Below, piece by piece: positions 39,201-51,727 of a stretch of DNA of 64,000 bases. Source of the stretch: Hemibagrus wyckioides (lineage: Eukaryota > Chordata > Actinopteri > Siluriformes > Bagridae); the NCBI RefSeq assembly GCF_019097595.1, contig NC_080727.1, positions 6,329,501 through 6,393,500 of the forward strand. Direction: 5' to 3'. The notes beneath the pieces were generated by a model. The model did no database searches. It saw nothing but the letters and a program-made list of their open reading frames with translations, and was not told the DNA's origin. Each line of letters begins with the position of its first letter. Positions within the stretch are counted from its first letter, which is position 1. The position numbers and the translations under genes are program-made.

Positions 39201-41577
39201 GCGATTTGAAACCCCTTTTTTTTTTTTTTTTACCAGTATACCAGTGTTCCATTTCATCAGCAGAATGAAAATCAGACATTTTCAATTAGAATAAACAAAT
39301 GAATTATTTGATTGCTGCAAGTCTGGTTTAAAATGTCATGACACTGTTGGCTTTTAGTGTAAGATGTTTGTTTTTCCATCTGTTGGATAACGTTACACAG
39401 AATTTGAGTGGATGAATATAACACTGTCAAACTTGGCATGCTTATGGACAAACTCTTGTGGCATCTCGGAGAGAGGAAATGGTTTTGGCATCACCATTTA
39501 CGTTAAAGATAGAAACATGTTATTCATTATGTTAAAATACATGAATAAATAAATAAATTAATTAATTATTAAATAAATATATGTATTATATTTATATCTA
39601 TTATAAATATATGTATACATAATATAATAATGTATTTAAAAAATAATAAATAAATAAAATTAATGAATGAATAACAAAAACTAACCTTTTTTTTTCTCTA
39701 TAAATATATTACTGGCCTTTGGGAAAAAGAGTTTATTTAAACATGATGAATTGCAGTATTGTTCAGTTTTCAGTAATTTTCCGGTATAACAAATGCAGCT
39801 GGTTTATAAATTAATGCCAAAAGTATAATTAGCATAAAATGTGCTCAGTACCGAGGACATTTGTCTAGTAAAATCTCCTATGACTTTCATGTCCTTTACT
39901 TATTAATGTTATTAATTGTACCCAGCACTAGCTTTAAAATTTAGAAAACATGTGGCTGAACTGCACCTAATTATCACATAAAAGCAAATATTTCAATATT
40001 TGGGATAATACGTCAGCAAATAAATGACGAATCAGCTTAAATGTAGGTTTTAATAGAGAGCGCTATTAGAAAAATCATTAACATTTAACATCTTGTGTAA
40101 AAAAAAAGATCCTGTATGGTTGCTCTAATAACTGATTGAAATGACAAATAAAGTATATTTATCACATGAATGGAGCTTAACTGTACTAAATCACCTAGAC
40201 ATCCTTCACCATAAACCTTAACAAGCCCAAAAGAATGAAACGTGAAACTTTAACCGGCTTCATTAAAACTCGCTGCACATATTTTACTGCTACATCGGAA
40301 AAATGTCAAGCCCTTTTGAGTTTAATGTGTGATGAGGCTATAACCTTAACCGTTTCGTTCATTTCAACGACCAAGCAGGAAGTTTTGTTTCATTTTTTTT
40401 AATGCCTTCTTTAAGATGATGCTTTATGTAGACTGTTTGTTGAAAGGAACGTCTGGTTCCGGTAAGCAATAACAGGAGCTTTATTATCATCATGTGGGCA
40501 TTTCGTAACATTAATAAACAGCTGATGAATAAAAAAAAAAAAGGCCTGACATTTTTTTAATAAATACTTATTGGTATCAAAGGAATAAATAAAAACAAAG
40601 TTTAAGGTTGTGATGCTTTGGATTAATTTCCAACACTGTCGTGTTTTATTCCCTACATACCGTATACATCTCTAAAGCTTTTTTGTTCTACAATCAGGTG
40701 TACTCGGAGAACGCAAAACAATACAGCAGCTGCACCGCTCACTGATCATCCTAAGAACTCTGTTTTGGTTTTAATGAGGTTTTTCAGATGTCCATCACAG
40801 CTCCGCTTCCATTCAAAATCATGCACATGCCTTCTTCTCTCCACGCACACATTCAGCGTGTAATTGAACGTGCTACATCGTGCACACGGCTATTCGCTAA
40901 AGTGCCGTTTTGTTATGCTAATTCCCACGAGAGGACTCGGGGTTTATCTTTTTCATATGCGCACTCTATAAGCATCGTCTCCGTGTTTCTATCCAAACTC
41001 CATGGACACACACGTTCCTGTTTGTCTTCCTAATTATTAATCCAGCTAATGAAGACCAAGCCTAATTTTAACTTCAGTAACCAAAAGGCTTCTTTTAATT
41101 TAAAAACACAGCGCTGTTTTAAGAATCAAATTCTCATGGGAACCAGTCCCTTCAGTGCACCTCCCTCTAAGCACTTTCTCTGGAATGATGACACTGTTGT
41201 ATAGATTCTTCTTCCATTCCATACGCTGTGCTTTTATTTTTTTTTCCCCCTGACCCACAGTCAGGAAACGTTCCCGTCAGCACTTTAGACAGACGGCACG
41301 TTTAGATCATCGCTGTCATGCTGCATTTTATTTAGCATTATTCACTCCAGAGCCATTTGTACCATTTTGCTCTTTCTCCAGGGAAATCTGTCTTTTTTTT
41401 TTTTCTTTTTCTTTTTTTCTTCCCCCACTCACTTTCTTCTTTTATTTTCCTACCATGGCCTGCTATGACAAGTGCACTAATGCTGTGTTTTATATCAGGG
41501 AAGATATTCCAGGGTGTAAATATTAGCGGGCGTCTGAGTACAGGATTGGATCTTAAAGCAGTTTGAGGAGATAAGAG

Positions 41578-41578
<1 letters not shown>

Positions 41579-41665
<87 letters not shown>

Positions 41666-41743
41666 GGATGGATGGATGGATGGATGGATGGATGGATGGA
41701 TGGATAGATAGATAGATAGATAGATACAGGCAGGCAGGCAAAC

Positions 41744-41789
<46 letters not shown>

Positions 41790-41862
41790 GGATGGATGGA
41801 TGGATGGATGGATGGATGGATGGATGGATGGATGGATGGATGGATGGATGGATGGATGGATG

Positions 41863-41918
<56 letters not shown>

Positions 41919-41935
41919 CAGGCAGGCAGGCAAAC

Positions 41936-42015
<80 letters not shown>
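41579..42015 (+). repeat. compound (GATA)n/(GATG)n array
   Basis: Blocks in order are GATA (to 41664), GATG (to 41703), GATA (to 41726), a 20-bp module caggcaggcaggcaaacata (41727-41746), GATA (to 41788), GATG (to 41866), GATA (to 41918), the same module again (41919-41938) and GATA (to 42015). It resembles Bkm-type repeats. The long YLSI and HPSI reading frames across it are repeat artefacts. Confidence 0.95.
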
Positions 42016-42125
42016 GTGAGCTTGTGCCCAGTGTAGCCTTACAATATACCTTAAGAGAAATGTACTTTTTGACATGCTTTTCTGCTCACCATGGATGTAA
42101 ACGATAATAATAAATCATTTGCCTC

Positions 42126-42345
42126 ATATACTTTACAGCACAGTGAAATTCTTTTCTTCACATATCCCATCTTTGGACATTGGGGTCAGAGCACAGGGTC
42201 AGCTATGATACAGCACCCCTAGAGCAGAGAGGGTTAAGGGCCTTGCTCAAGGGCCCAACAGTGGCAACTTGGTGGTGTTGGGGCTTGAACCCCTGATCTT
42301 CTGGTCAATGACCCAGAGCCTTAACCACTTGAGCCACCGCCACCA
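42126..42345 (-). mobile_element. tRNA-derived SINE (same family as 12669-12880)
   Basis: On the minus strand, ggtggctcaagtggttaagg (A-box region) and aggggttcaagccccaac (B box) are followed by the body, ending gaaaagaatttcactgtgct. It abuts a Tc1-like relic at 42347. Confidence 0.78.
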
Positions 42346-42346
42346 C

Positions 42347-42650
42347 CACTCAGTTGTATAAGCTAGCCTTCCAGACAGTTTGAACATGTCTGGCCATTGT
42401 TCTCAGGCCTCTCCCATCAGCAAGCCATTTCCAGCCACAGAACTGACACTCGATGGATGTGTTTTTGCACCATTCAGCGTAAACTCTAGAGATTGTTGCA
42501 TGTGAAAATCCCAGGAGATCAGCAGTTCCTGAAATACTCAAATCAGACGAAAACTAACAACCGTACCACACACAGAAATGCAGAGATCACATTTTCCGAT
42601 GTTTGATTTGAGTATCAACTGAAGCTCTTAGCCTGCATCCACATCCAGAT
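42347..42650 (-). mobile_element. Tc1-like relic, family D, with transposase helix-turn-helix
   Basis: The minus strand encodes MSISGTADLLGFSHATISRV and YAEWCKN, a clear Tc1-type N-terminal helix-turn-helix. A WKWLADGRGLRTMARHVQ stretch with the position of the GRPR linker follows. There is no catalytic domain. Confidence 0.75.
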
Positions 42651-42804
42651 TTGACGCTGACATGTGATTAGCAGCGTCTGGGGGAAAAATGAATCAATGA
42701 AACTGAATCACACAATTAAATTACATAACACTTAGTGTTCAGCGCTAATGTAGAGTGACGTCTGTTAGACATCAGAGCACTGTGAGATCGGTACAGAGTG
42801 CCGT

Positions 42805-42808
<4 letters not shown>

Positions 42809-42842
<34 letters not shown>

Positions 42843-42848
42843 GCGTGT
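42809..42848 (+). repeat. (GT)n microsatellite
   Basis: GT run with two GC interruptions at its end. Confidence 0.95.
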
Positions 42849-43531
42849 GTTAGTACAGAATCATTTCACACTCTACAGGAGTCATAGTGTCACACAGGGA
42901 GACTGGGGACTACATTTGATCTGCAAAGTGATAGCAGTCATCGCAGGCTCTCAGAGGTCAATGAGCCGCAGCACACAGGAGCTTTCAGTTCATCTCGGCG
43001 CTCCTCATTCAGCCTGAGAGACTAGAGCTGTGTGTGGGCTTAGGAGAAAGAAGGATGAACATGGGTACAGGAAGTGCCAAACAAATCTAGCAAATCCAGT
43101 TGGCTTGGTGGAAGCGTTCAAGGAATAGATTGCTCTTGGTTTTTATTTCAGATTATATGTCATCTTTTATCTCATTTCATAATAAAATAATAATAATGAG
43201 AAGAAGAAAAAGAATATCATCTCAATTTCTCACAGTAAAACTGTTTGTTTGTTTGTTTGTTAGTGCATCATGAAAGTTTGAACTCATGCACACTTTCTAG
43301 ATATTTACGAATAAGCAACTATAAGTATCTCAGTCAGCCTATTCAAGAGATTATGTTCTATTGCTCTTAACCATCAAGCATTTTTTTTTCCGGTTTTGCC
43401 CTGCAGTATATAACTAAAATCCATTGCCTGATTTATTTGGTTTATATGATTGATTATTTTAGGTTACAAGAACGTTCAGGAACAAATGGTTTCCATCTCA
43501 CACTGACCCACACACTGTTTTTCTCTCGCAG

Positions 43532-43750
43532 GTGCTGAAGGGCAGTAAGAAGCTGTGCATGTCCGTGCGCTCCATGGGCCGCATCCCAGGCGGTTATGTC
43601 ACAAATCACGTGTACACGTGGGTGGACCCTCAGGGCCGCAGTGTGTCTCCTCCTCCAGACTTGCTGGAGCACCGCAGCGCTACCCTGAACAGAAACCAGG
43701 GCAAGCAGCGCAGCCACATGCAGCTGCTGCAGGATGGAGACGAGAAGAAG
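43532..43750 (+). CDS. whrn: whirlin exon 2 (end of PDZ1 and PDZ1-PDZ2 linker)
   Basis: This internal exon of whirlin encodes 73 codons in phase 0-0. It follows a pyrimidine-rich acceptor (tttttctctcgcag) and ends at a strong donor (aag|gtgagg). The first residues (VLKGSKKLCMSV) are the last helix turn and final strand of PDZ1. They are followed by the very conserved GRIPGGYVTNHVYTWVDPQG segment and a variable linker ending DGDEKK. Human WHRN as I recall it has the same 73-codon exon at about residues 207-279. Whirlin is a cytoplasmic multi-PDZ scaffold that binds MYO15A and EPS8 at stereocilia tips and usherin and ADGRV1 in the Usher 2 complex. The linker (about residues 41-68 of the exon) diverges most from the human protein, as expected. 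Exon 1 is not in the window, so the start codon is unseen. A whirlin a or b paralogue cannot be told apart here. Confidence 0.97.
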
Positions 43751-43873
43751 GTGAGGCAGGACGTAAATATCTCAGCATAACGTGGTTCAACTCAGAATAG
43801 CCTGTGCAGAAGAGCTGAAGGCAAGAAGCCTTTATCATCATAGCGGAATTTATTTTCCTAGCAGCTGAGGAAG

Positions 43874-43985
43874 TTGGGGTCAGCTATGATACAGCACCAG
43901 GGCCTTGTTCAGTTGCCCAAGCAGTGGAGCTTGGTGGTGCTGGGGCTTGAACCCCGATCCTCTGATTGACAAACCAGAGCTGTCC
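43874..43985 (-). mobile_element. SINE fragment
   Basis: It is similar to the middle and head of the 42126-42345 SINE (ggggtcagctatgatacagc, gctggggcttgaaccccgat) with an internal deletion. It lies just 120 bp after whirlin exon 2. Confidence 0.7.
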
Positions 43986-44211
43986 TGCCTGCTGCTTCTT
44001 CCACAAGTATGGGGAAGTATGATTCTTTCCCCACTGGGCTTCTATTACGCTTCTAACTGTGTTGCAGTTCAATTTTGTAACCCTAGGCACAATTATAGCA
44101 CTCTGGATTTTTAAACATTGCTAAATTAAAAGAGGTAATTACTATTTTACTGGAATTTAAAATGTATGGGAGTAAGTGAATGAGTGAACGAAGATTTCAT
44201 GAAGATTAACA

Positions 44212-44692
44212 TATACCAGGCATAACATTATGACCACCTGCCTAATATTGTGTTGGTCCCCCTTTTGTCACCCGTCCTGCACTGTGTATTCTGACACCTT
44301 TCTATCAGAACCAGCATTAACTTCTTCAGCAGTCTGAGCAACAGTAGCTCGTCTGTTGGATCGGATCACACGGGCCAGCCTTCACTCCCCACGTGCATCA
44401 GTGAGCCTTGGCCGCCCATGACCCTGTCACTGGTTCACCACTGTTCCTTCCTTGGACCACTTTTGATTGATACTGACCACCGGGAACACCCCACAAGAGC
44501 TGATGCTCTGATTCAGTGGTCTAGCCATCACAGTTTGGCCCTTGACAAAATCTCGCTCAAATCCTTACGCTTGCCCATTTTTCCTGCTTCTAACACATCA
44601 ACTTTGAGGACAAAATGTTCACTTGCTGCCTAATATATCCCACCCACTAACAGGTGCCATGATGAGGTCAGTGGTTATGCCTGATCGGTGGA
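44212..44692 (-). mobile_element. Tc1-like element, family A copy 6
   Basis: This copy in intron 2 lies about 460 bp after exon 2. The left end reads taccaggcataacattatga and the right end gttatgcctgatcggtg, with a short deletion just inside the right end (after gatgaggtcag). Only the transposase N-terminal region remains and it has small deletions. Confidence 0.86.
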
Positions 44693-45430
44693 TATATCAA
44701 AAAATTTACTCCTCTTTTTTTTATTTTCAAATCGTTGCTCAAAAGTTTCAGCGTTCTTCAGCATCACCCTAGCAATTATGTAAATGTCTGTTAGGTACCT
44801 AGACCAGGAGCTGAAAAAGAAGCACAGATCTATTCTTTTATTGGAAGTGAGTCATTGCTGTTATCTCTGTATAACAATACTCTGCATTGCTAACCACTGA
44901 TCACAATCTCCCTGACATCTGAGAGCAGCTGCCACATTCTCATTCCTTTAAATCCCGCTTTCTCCACTGTATCAAACAGGAATCTAAGCACTGAGCGCTG
45001 TAATAATGAGCAGTGACTAACAGAGAGCACTTCATTCAAGACATAAAACAAATGAGCTGATGTGCGTGAGCTCCGTGCCAGCAGCTGAAGAAAGATAAGC
45101 TCTCTGTCTTACACAATGACAAAACCAGTTTGATTCTGTGCACAGAATATCCAGAACGTGTCAAGAGATTATTTAATTCAGACATTTGTTAAATATGTGT
45201 GAATTACAAAGCATCGAACTCTGCTCAAGCATACTAGAGCTTACACTGGGTGCTGGCAATCAGCTCCTTATTCTGCTGTTGGGAATTTTAAAAAGCAGAC
45301 TAGTGTTTTAGATGTATAAGAGGCAAGGCACTAGGGTTTAGGTTTAAAACCTGATCAGAAAATCACTTAATCTTTATCATCTCTGCATAATGTGCCACTG
45401 CTTTTATATTCAATGACCAGTTTACTCTGA

Positions 45431-45525
45431 TTATATTATATTATATTATATTATATTATATTATATTATATTATATTATATTATATTATATTATATTATA
45501 TTATATTATATTATATTATATTATA
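45431..45525 (+). repeat. (TTATA)19 pentanucleotide array
   Basis: This is an uninterrupted run of the pentamer. The array continues in degenerate form after the inserted Tc1-like copy as ttatattagattagattag and to about 45890. Confidence 0.95.
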
Positions 45526-45851
45526 CACCGACCAGGCATAACATTATGACCACCTGCCTAATCTTGTGTTGGTCCCCCCTTTTGCTGCCAGAACAGACAT
45601 GACTTATCATGCACTGTGTATTCTGTCACCTTTCTATCAGAACCAGCATTAACTTCTTCAGCAATTTGAGCAACAGTAGCTCGTTCTGTTGGATCGGATC
45701 ACACGGTCCAGCCTTCACTCCCCAGGTCCATCAATGAGCTTTGGCCGCCCATGAGCCTGTTGCCGGTTCACCACTGTTCCTTCCTTGATGAGATAATCAG
45801 TGTTATTCACTTCACCGGTCAGTGCTCATATTGTTATGCCTGATCGGTGTA
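45524..45851 (-). mobile_element. Tc1-like element, family A copy 7, inserted in a pentanucleotide array
   Basis: A 328-bp copy, the shortest, has both inverted ends. The left flank is a (TTATA)n array and the right flank continues as ttatattagattag, so insertion was at a TA inside the repeat. The middle, including the helix-turn-helix coding region, is deleted. Confidence 0.88.
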
Positions 45852-46207
45852 TTATATTAGATTAGATTAGAATTAGATTAGATTACATTAGATATGCAAT
45901 TTCCATCAGATAACATAGCAAATGACCCAATCAGCATATAAGGTTTTGCACAATTGTTTTGAACTGTCTAACATTAACTAACACCTCCTTGAAGCTCCAC
46001 CACCTTTCCCCTTTTCAGACACATCCTTGATTTCTGTAAATGAATGGAAAGTGTTTCGAGTTCATTGATATACAATAAAATCTAGCAGTGTGTATTTGAA
46101 TTAAATTCAGTCATGTTACTATATGTGGATTAAGACAGTCACAGAGAAATTCCCTGGAAAATGGGCAATTAAATAAAAAATAAATTAGTAATAATAATTA
46201 AATTATT

Positions 46208-46209
<2 letters not shown>

Positions 46210-46264
<55 letters not shown>

Positions 46265-46285
46265 CATTATTATTATTATTACTTA

Positions 46286-46325
<40 letters not shown>
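46210..46325. repeat. (AAT)n followed by (ATT)n, self-complementary
   Basis: About 18 AAT units run to 46264 and are followed, across a short junction, by about 20 ATT units with two interruptions. The two halves can pair as a hairpin of some 50 bp. Confidence 0.9.
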
Positions 46326-46326
<1 letters not shown>

Positions 46327-48164
46327 AAAAATATTTAAAAGGCCTATAAGAAAGTGTCTGATCTAACGCCTCAGGATGTTGGTGATGATAATAAGTACCC
46401 TGTTTGTTTGTTTTTTATCTTTTGACTAGCACTCAGCATCAGAACATAAATAATGTTCACTATGTGGACATCAGACAACCACTTTGTACAAGGATTCTAT
46501 AAAAAAAATTAGCTTTTGTGTGCTGTGCATTACTGTACAATCACTGGTCATGGTCAATCACTGCACAATCACTGGTCAGTTGCCTCTGCCAGCAAGCAGT
46601 TACCGATTGCACACCTGATAATATGACTACACTCACATACTCTCCTTAAACCTAAAATGCTGGAAATGTTGGTGCTGTTGTACTTTACTACAATTCATAG
46701 ACAATTAAAAAACTGGAAATCTTTCTGGTCAAAATTGGCTTTTTATATATATATATAAAATATATATATAAAAGACTCGGGGTTAGGGTTCGTCTGTCTC
46801 CTAAATTTGACTTTCTGAAGTTTTTTGCCCCTTCCTGTTTCTCACTATCCATTAGGGTGCCAGAATCTGCAAAATATTATTTTACAGGGAGTTTTATGAC
46901 TTTTCCGTGAGGCTGTAAATCTTTCAACGGATGGAAATCGCCCAAACAGCTTCTGAGACCGTGGGTGCATTAGAGCAGAGGAAAAGAGTCTGTTGTAGCG
47001 CTCCGACTCCACTCGCACTCTCTTTCCACACACTGATTGATCATCCTGATTGCACAGCAATATATAAGGTAATTGTGAGAGCTTCTCCCAGTCCGCATCA
47101 AAAATTCCAATCATTATGAAGGGCCATTTTGGAAGTCGAAAGTATTTCGCTTAACACAGTGAGGACATTATGGCATTATGTACGCAATGCAACCGATGTG
47201 CCAAACTGACCTTTCAGGGAGGACTCGCGCTAACCTTTACTGGAGTGCTAGTGGTTGCTGGTCTTGTTTAAAGTCAGAGTGTGCTTGACGGTGAGTGTTA
47301 CAGGTCTCGGGGAGTTCACTACTGCTTAATATTAAGGGCTATATTTAGAATTGGTTGGTTTGTCTGTCATGGTTCACGTGTAAGGTTAGTGCTTGTGTGT
47401 TGCACTGCCATCACAAGGGACATTGCTAGTGCAATTCCAATGACATCTATTAGGGGGGAAAATGTCAAAATAATCTGAGAAATAAGTCATAACAGCAAGA
47501 GCTGAGCAAGAGAGCAAGGCGTTCTATTTTTGCAACAATTTTCCAGCAACTTTCAGTGTCATATTAATAAGAAATCCAATGTAGTGAAGACAGCAAACAC
47601 TGGACTCGGAGTTCCACAGTATGAAATTGAGGGCTTGCGACTAAATCAAGGTCATGAAATTGTAATGTGCGTGTGTGCACTTTTTTCCTGCTATTTTGAG
47701 TTCTCAGACTAATAAAGCACATCCTTGTTTTGGTTCATTACAGTCCTTTTCTCACTACAAACTTGCCAACGGTTTAATGAATACATTTACTAAGCAGTCA
47801 TCTTCTACACTTACAGCACCCTTTACAAAGATAGAGTACTGATTTCATTGTAATAATTAACATGCCATGTAAAATCCAGTGCCTGGGAGAAGTATCGTCT
47901 CTAACCATTGAATTAAAACAGAGTCTTTTTTCCGAGCTCTTAGTGCACGCATGGCTTCTCGCGTTGATTTAATGCAGGCGATGTTTCCAGTCTTCAACGG
48001 TTTGAGTGAGCCTGTGCCTTGTTTGAAAGGAGTTAAGGATCTGCATCTACTGTAGGTTCGGTGCTTTCTGAGATGCTTTTCAGCTCACCGTGTTTGTTAT
48101 GTTTGTTAGAGTGGTTATGTGAGTAATCTCCTGTCTGCTCAAGCCAGTCACTCGGTCCATTCCT

Positions 48165-48455
48165 CCTTTCGTCCTTCATCAAGACATTATTGTCTGTAGA
48201 GCCACCAGATACAGTTGCATCTTTCAGTGTAAACCCTAGACACTGCTTTGCATGAAAATTCCAGAAGAGCAGCAGTTTCTGAAATTCTCAAACAAATTCA
48301 GTTTTGTTACCAAAAGTCATTGAGAACATGTTTTTCCCCCATTCTGTTGTTTGATGTAAACGTTACCTGAAGCTCTTGACCTCTGTTTGCATGCATTAAT
48401 GCATTATGCTGCTGCCACAAGATTGGCCAATTGTGTAATTGCATCAGTGAGCATG
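48165..48455 (-). mobile_element. Tc1-like relic, family D (very decayed)
   Basis: It shares with 42347-42650 the order cagtgtaaaccctagaca, catgaaaattccagaagagc, agcagtttctgaaattctca. It then continues with ctgaagctcttgacctctg and gctgctgccacaagattggc, the outer part of the same family. Confidence 0.65.
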
Positions 48456-49884
48456 TGTACAAGCTTCCTGTGATTGTATATATTATATTATATTACTATA
48501 TAATGTCATATTTGTGTATTCTAATACTGACATTGCATTCCACAGAATATTATGTGTATCACAGTACTCAATGCATGAATTTCAGTGTAACATTTCCTGG
48601 TAAAAACGAGTGTAAACTGGCCATGATACTAGATGAGAGGGCAAAGATTAAATATCTATCAATAGCTATATGATGATACAGGGTCAAACTGGCAGATAGA
48701 CAGCTGTGTTTTCTGTAAGTATGCTGGATTCATACCACATTCACAATACTGATATGGTGCACAAAAAAATATTTAACACCTTATGTTGATGCTTTTAAAT
48801 CTTCGTAAGCCAGGGGCTTAGCCCTGCTTTATTGTTGCTTAATTATTAAGTTAATTCCTACATCTAAATGATTTCTGCAGCGTTGTTATTAATTCTTCTT
48901 TGCACAGTTACCGTACAGCTTTAAAAAGGGAAAGCAAGCTATTTGAGAGTAAACACCGCTAGACTGGATAAGCATGGAGCTGTTTGTCTGTCACTATTTA
49001 TAGGAGCTGCTATTTGTCAGCGCAAGTGTTCCCCCATTCGACTATTCACCGAATACGGAGAGTTATTCTACACTTTCTTTTTTTAAAGCAGTCCTAATAA
49101 TGTTTGACCTTGTCTGATTTAGTGAAGCGCTACCGGACTCGTGAGTTATTTTTGTTTGACTGAACAGCAGGACTTTTGGAAAGTGCTTGAGTAATAACTG
49201 TAATGTTTGGGCTCTTGACTGCAGGTCGAGTGTAAGTCAAGAGTTTGTCCTGCATGTTGGCAAAGAGTTTATTGAACATCAGCTCACATAACAATGGCTG
49301 GCAATACCAAATATGGTGCTACTCGTAGATCTGGAAGTTTTATTGTGCATATAGATCAGCTGTATCATTGTTTCTCACACACACAAATAGAACACGGTTC
49401 ACAATATAGTAAAGTACACTGATATGCGTTTCAGTGAGATTTAAAAAGTAATAGCACCTTAAAATAGAATGTCGGGTGGCTAATAGGTGGAAAGCTGCAA
49501 ACCTTTCTTTGGTGCTTAATAACAGGAGGCTTTTTGTTCTTCATTTTGCTTCTAGTTCAAAAATCTTTAAACCTGATCTGGAGCAAAGCCCGTCACGCAT
49601 TCTGAGCTGGAACAGTAATTAGGAGCGTTTTAGAAAACAGTAAATAAATCAGACACCCAGTCCAGTGATGCTAAAACACAAGCTCTTTTGTTTTCAGCTC
49701 TTATAGAAGGCATTATGATCATATTACCATCTACTGATTATCCCAAAACATTGGCAAACTGAGGTCCAGTGCTAAGGAGGAAATAGCTATTTTGATGATT
49801 TCATCAGTACAAGCATTGAATCAATATTATACCAAGCTTCCCCACCTTGCTATTTATCGATCTCATAGCCTGCTGTTGTTGTGG

Positions 49885-50135
49885 TTTGATTTCTGCCTCC
49901 AGTGTGTGTTCCCTGTGCATTGGTGGTTTACTCCTGGTACTTCGGTTTCCTTCCCCGGTCCATAGACATGCTTTGTAGGCTGACTGCCATCTCTGAATTG
50001 TATTTAGTGTGAGTGTGTGTGTGTGATTGTGATGGGTTGGCACACCTGTCCAGTGTGTCCCGTGTGCCTTGGGAGAGACTCCATGGTTCCCCATGATCCT
50101 GTATAGCATGAGTGCTACATCAAACAGATGGAAGG
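49885..50135 (+). mobile_element. SINE, long tRNA-derived family (decayed)
   Basis: The order of conserved pieces is gatttctgcctccagtgtg, cggtttccttccccggtcca, agacatgctttgtaggctga, a short (GT)n, gatgggttggcacacctgtc and ccatggttccccatgatcct. It is the sense-strand counterpart of 5205-5465. Confidence 0.65.
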
Positions 50136-51050
50136 AAGTGTAAACGTTTAGCACCTAGCTGGAGGTGCTGCAGAGAAACAGAGACACTTTTGATCCATGC
50201 TGTTCACTACAACTTGTGCTTTCACTTAGTAAGCGACGCTTACTGTTACGGCTAGTCATATAGCCGTAAAGTATTCCACATGCACCGCCATTTATTTACT
50301 AACTGTAGCTGCATGTTGTAAGTTATGTGGAGCTCAAAGAATCACAATTACATACGCAACTAGGCAATTGCTAGATAAACTCGGTAAGTAGTGGGTTATC
50401 ATGATCACTAGAATTATGCATCTGTTATTACTGTCAACATCACTGAAGTTTCTAAGCATCTCATAATGCATTATTAATGTTGTTTTGCATTTTCTGTAAA
50501 CAGGCTCTGTATTTTTTGCATATTTCAAACCCTTTTTAAGTAGGTAAGGATTTGTAAACTTTAACAAATTTCTGTCTGTCCTTTAGATACTTTATTTATT
50601 CTTACAGGAAAATGCTGTAAATATTCATGTGAAGTTAAAACCACTAATTTATCCACAATCCAAACTGGTAAAGATCACAGGCTGCTCATCGATGGCCATT
50701 AAACCACAACAAGAGTCGACCTTTCATTACAACAGCAAGAAAATTCCAGAGCCTCTACAGCGATGGCTGTCTATAAAGACATATCTTACCTTTAACGTAT
50801 CATCTGGAGGAGGTGATAATGGAGACGCAGCTACAGTACCATAAGAAGAACCATTTCATTCTCAATCAGCCAGGTTGCAGTCATAAATATACAATCAGAT
50901 TTTTTCTCACATCTGAGGTTATTTGCTAGAAAAGTGCTCGAAGCTCTTTAAGGCTTCCATTTTCTACGCTCAGACAGTTAACATTGACATAAATGAAGTC
51001 TGACAGTGTTCTTACCTCTGAATTTAGTAAAAGATAAAGGTGTTTTTTTT

Positions 51051-51077
51051 TGTGTGTGTGTGTGTGGGTGTGGGTGT
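51051..51077 (+). repeat. (GT)n microsatellite
   Basis: GT run with GG interruptions, just left of Tc1-like copy 8. Confidence 0.92.
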
Positions 51078-51095
51078 ATAAAATTCACATACACA

Positions 51096-51639
51096 TACAC
51101 TGACCAGACATAACATTATGGCCACCTGCCTAATATTGTGTTCCCCATGTTGCTGCTAAAACTGCCCTGACCCATCATGCACTGTGTATTCTGACACCTT
51201 TCTATCAGAACCAGCATTAACTTCTTCAGCAATTTGAGCAACAGTAGCTCGTCTGTTGGATCGGATCACACGGTCCAGCCTTTGCTCCCCATGTGCATCA
51301 ATGAGCCTTGGCCGCCCATGACCCTGTCGCCGGTTCACCACTGTTCCTTCCTTGGACCACTTTTGATAGATTCTGACCACTGCAGACCGGGAACACCCCA
51401 CAAGAGCTGCAGTTTTGGAGATGCTCTGATCCAGTCGTCTAGCCATCACAATTTGGCTCAAATCCGCAAACTCGCTCAAATCCTTACGCTTGTCCATTTT
51501 TCCTGCTTCTAACACATCAACTTTGAGGAGAAAATGTTCGCATGCTGCCTAATATATCCCACCCACTAACAGGTGCCATGATGAGGAGATAATCAGTGTT
51601 ATTCACTTCATCTCTCACTGCTCATGCCTAATCGGTATA
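51096..51639 (-). mobile_element. Tc1-like element, family A copy 8 (best N-terminal domain)
   Basis: A 544-bp copy ends about 90 bp before whirlin exon 3. The left inverted end is clear. The right end is degraded (ctcatgcctaatcggtata). The minus strand carries the best-preserved transposase N-terminus, listed separately. Confidence 0.88.
51156..51515 (-). pseudogene. Tc1-like transposase N-terminal fragment
   Basis: This 119-codon open frame begins [15 protein letters not shown] and includes a first helix-turn-helix ([20 protein letters not shown]), a basic GRPR-type linker ([17 protein letters not shown]) and a second helix-turn-helix ([15 protein letters not shown]). Two helix-turn-helix units joined by a GRPR-like motif is the DNA-binding architecture of Tc1-type transposases. 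After TVHDGSGQF the frame runs straight into the element's end, with the whole DD34E catalytic domain missing. It lies antisense to whirlin in intron 2. It could only act, if expressed at all, as a DNA-binding remnant; there is no evidence that it does. Confidence 0.88.
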
Positions 51640-51727
51640 TTTAAGGATCTTTTCAAAATAATTACAAGCAATATATGTGATCTTTGTGTTTTTGTGTATC
51701 TATAAGCAATGTGCTTTTCTGTCCCAG

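Larger units (their letters stand above)
43751..51727 (+). other. whirlin intron 2
   Basis: This 7,977-bp intron runs from donor gtgagg to acceptor cccag. It holds a SINE remnant (43874-43985), three Tc1-like copies (44212-44692, 45524-45851, 51096-51639), pentanucleotide and trinucleotide arrays, a Tc1-type relic (48165-48455) and a SINE (49885-50135). In 44693-45430, 46326-48164, 48456-49884 and 50136-51050 I see no genes and no clear repeats apart from short AT runs. Confidence 0.93.

Noticed and set aside
41338..42075. 245-codon open frame rich in YLSI and HPSI on the minus strand
   Set aside because: It is the translation of the GATA/GATG array. Tetranucleotide repeats cycle through frames without stops and nothing outside the array looks coding.
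43454..43717. 87-codon open frame on the minus strand over whirlin exon 2
   Set aside because: It is the antisense shadow of the real exon, whose plus-strand frame matches whirlin.
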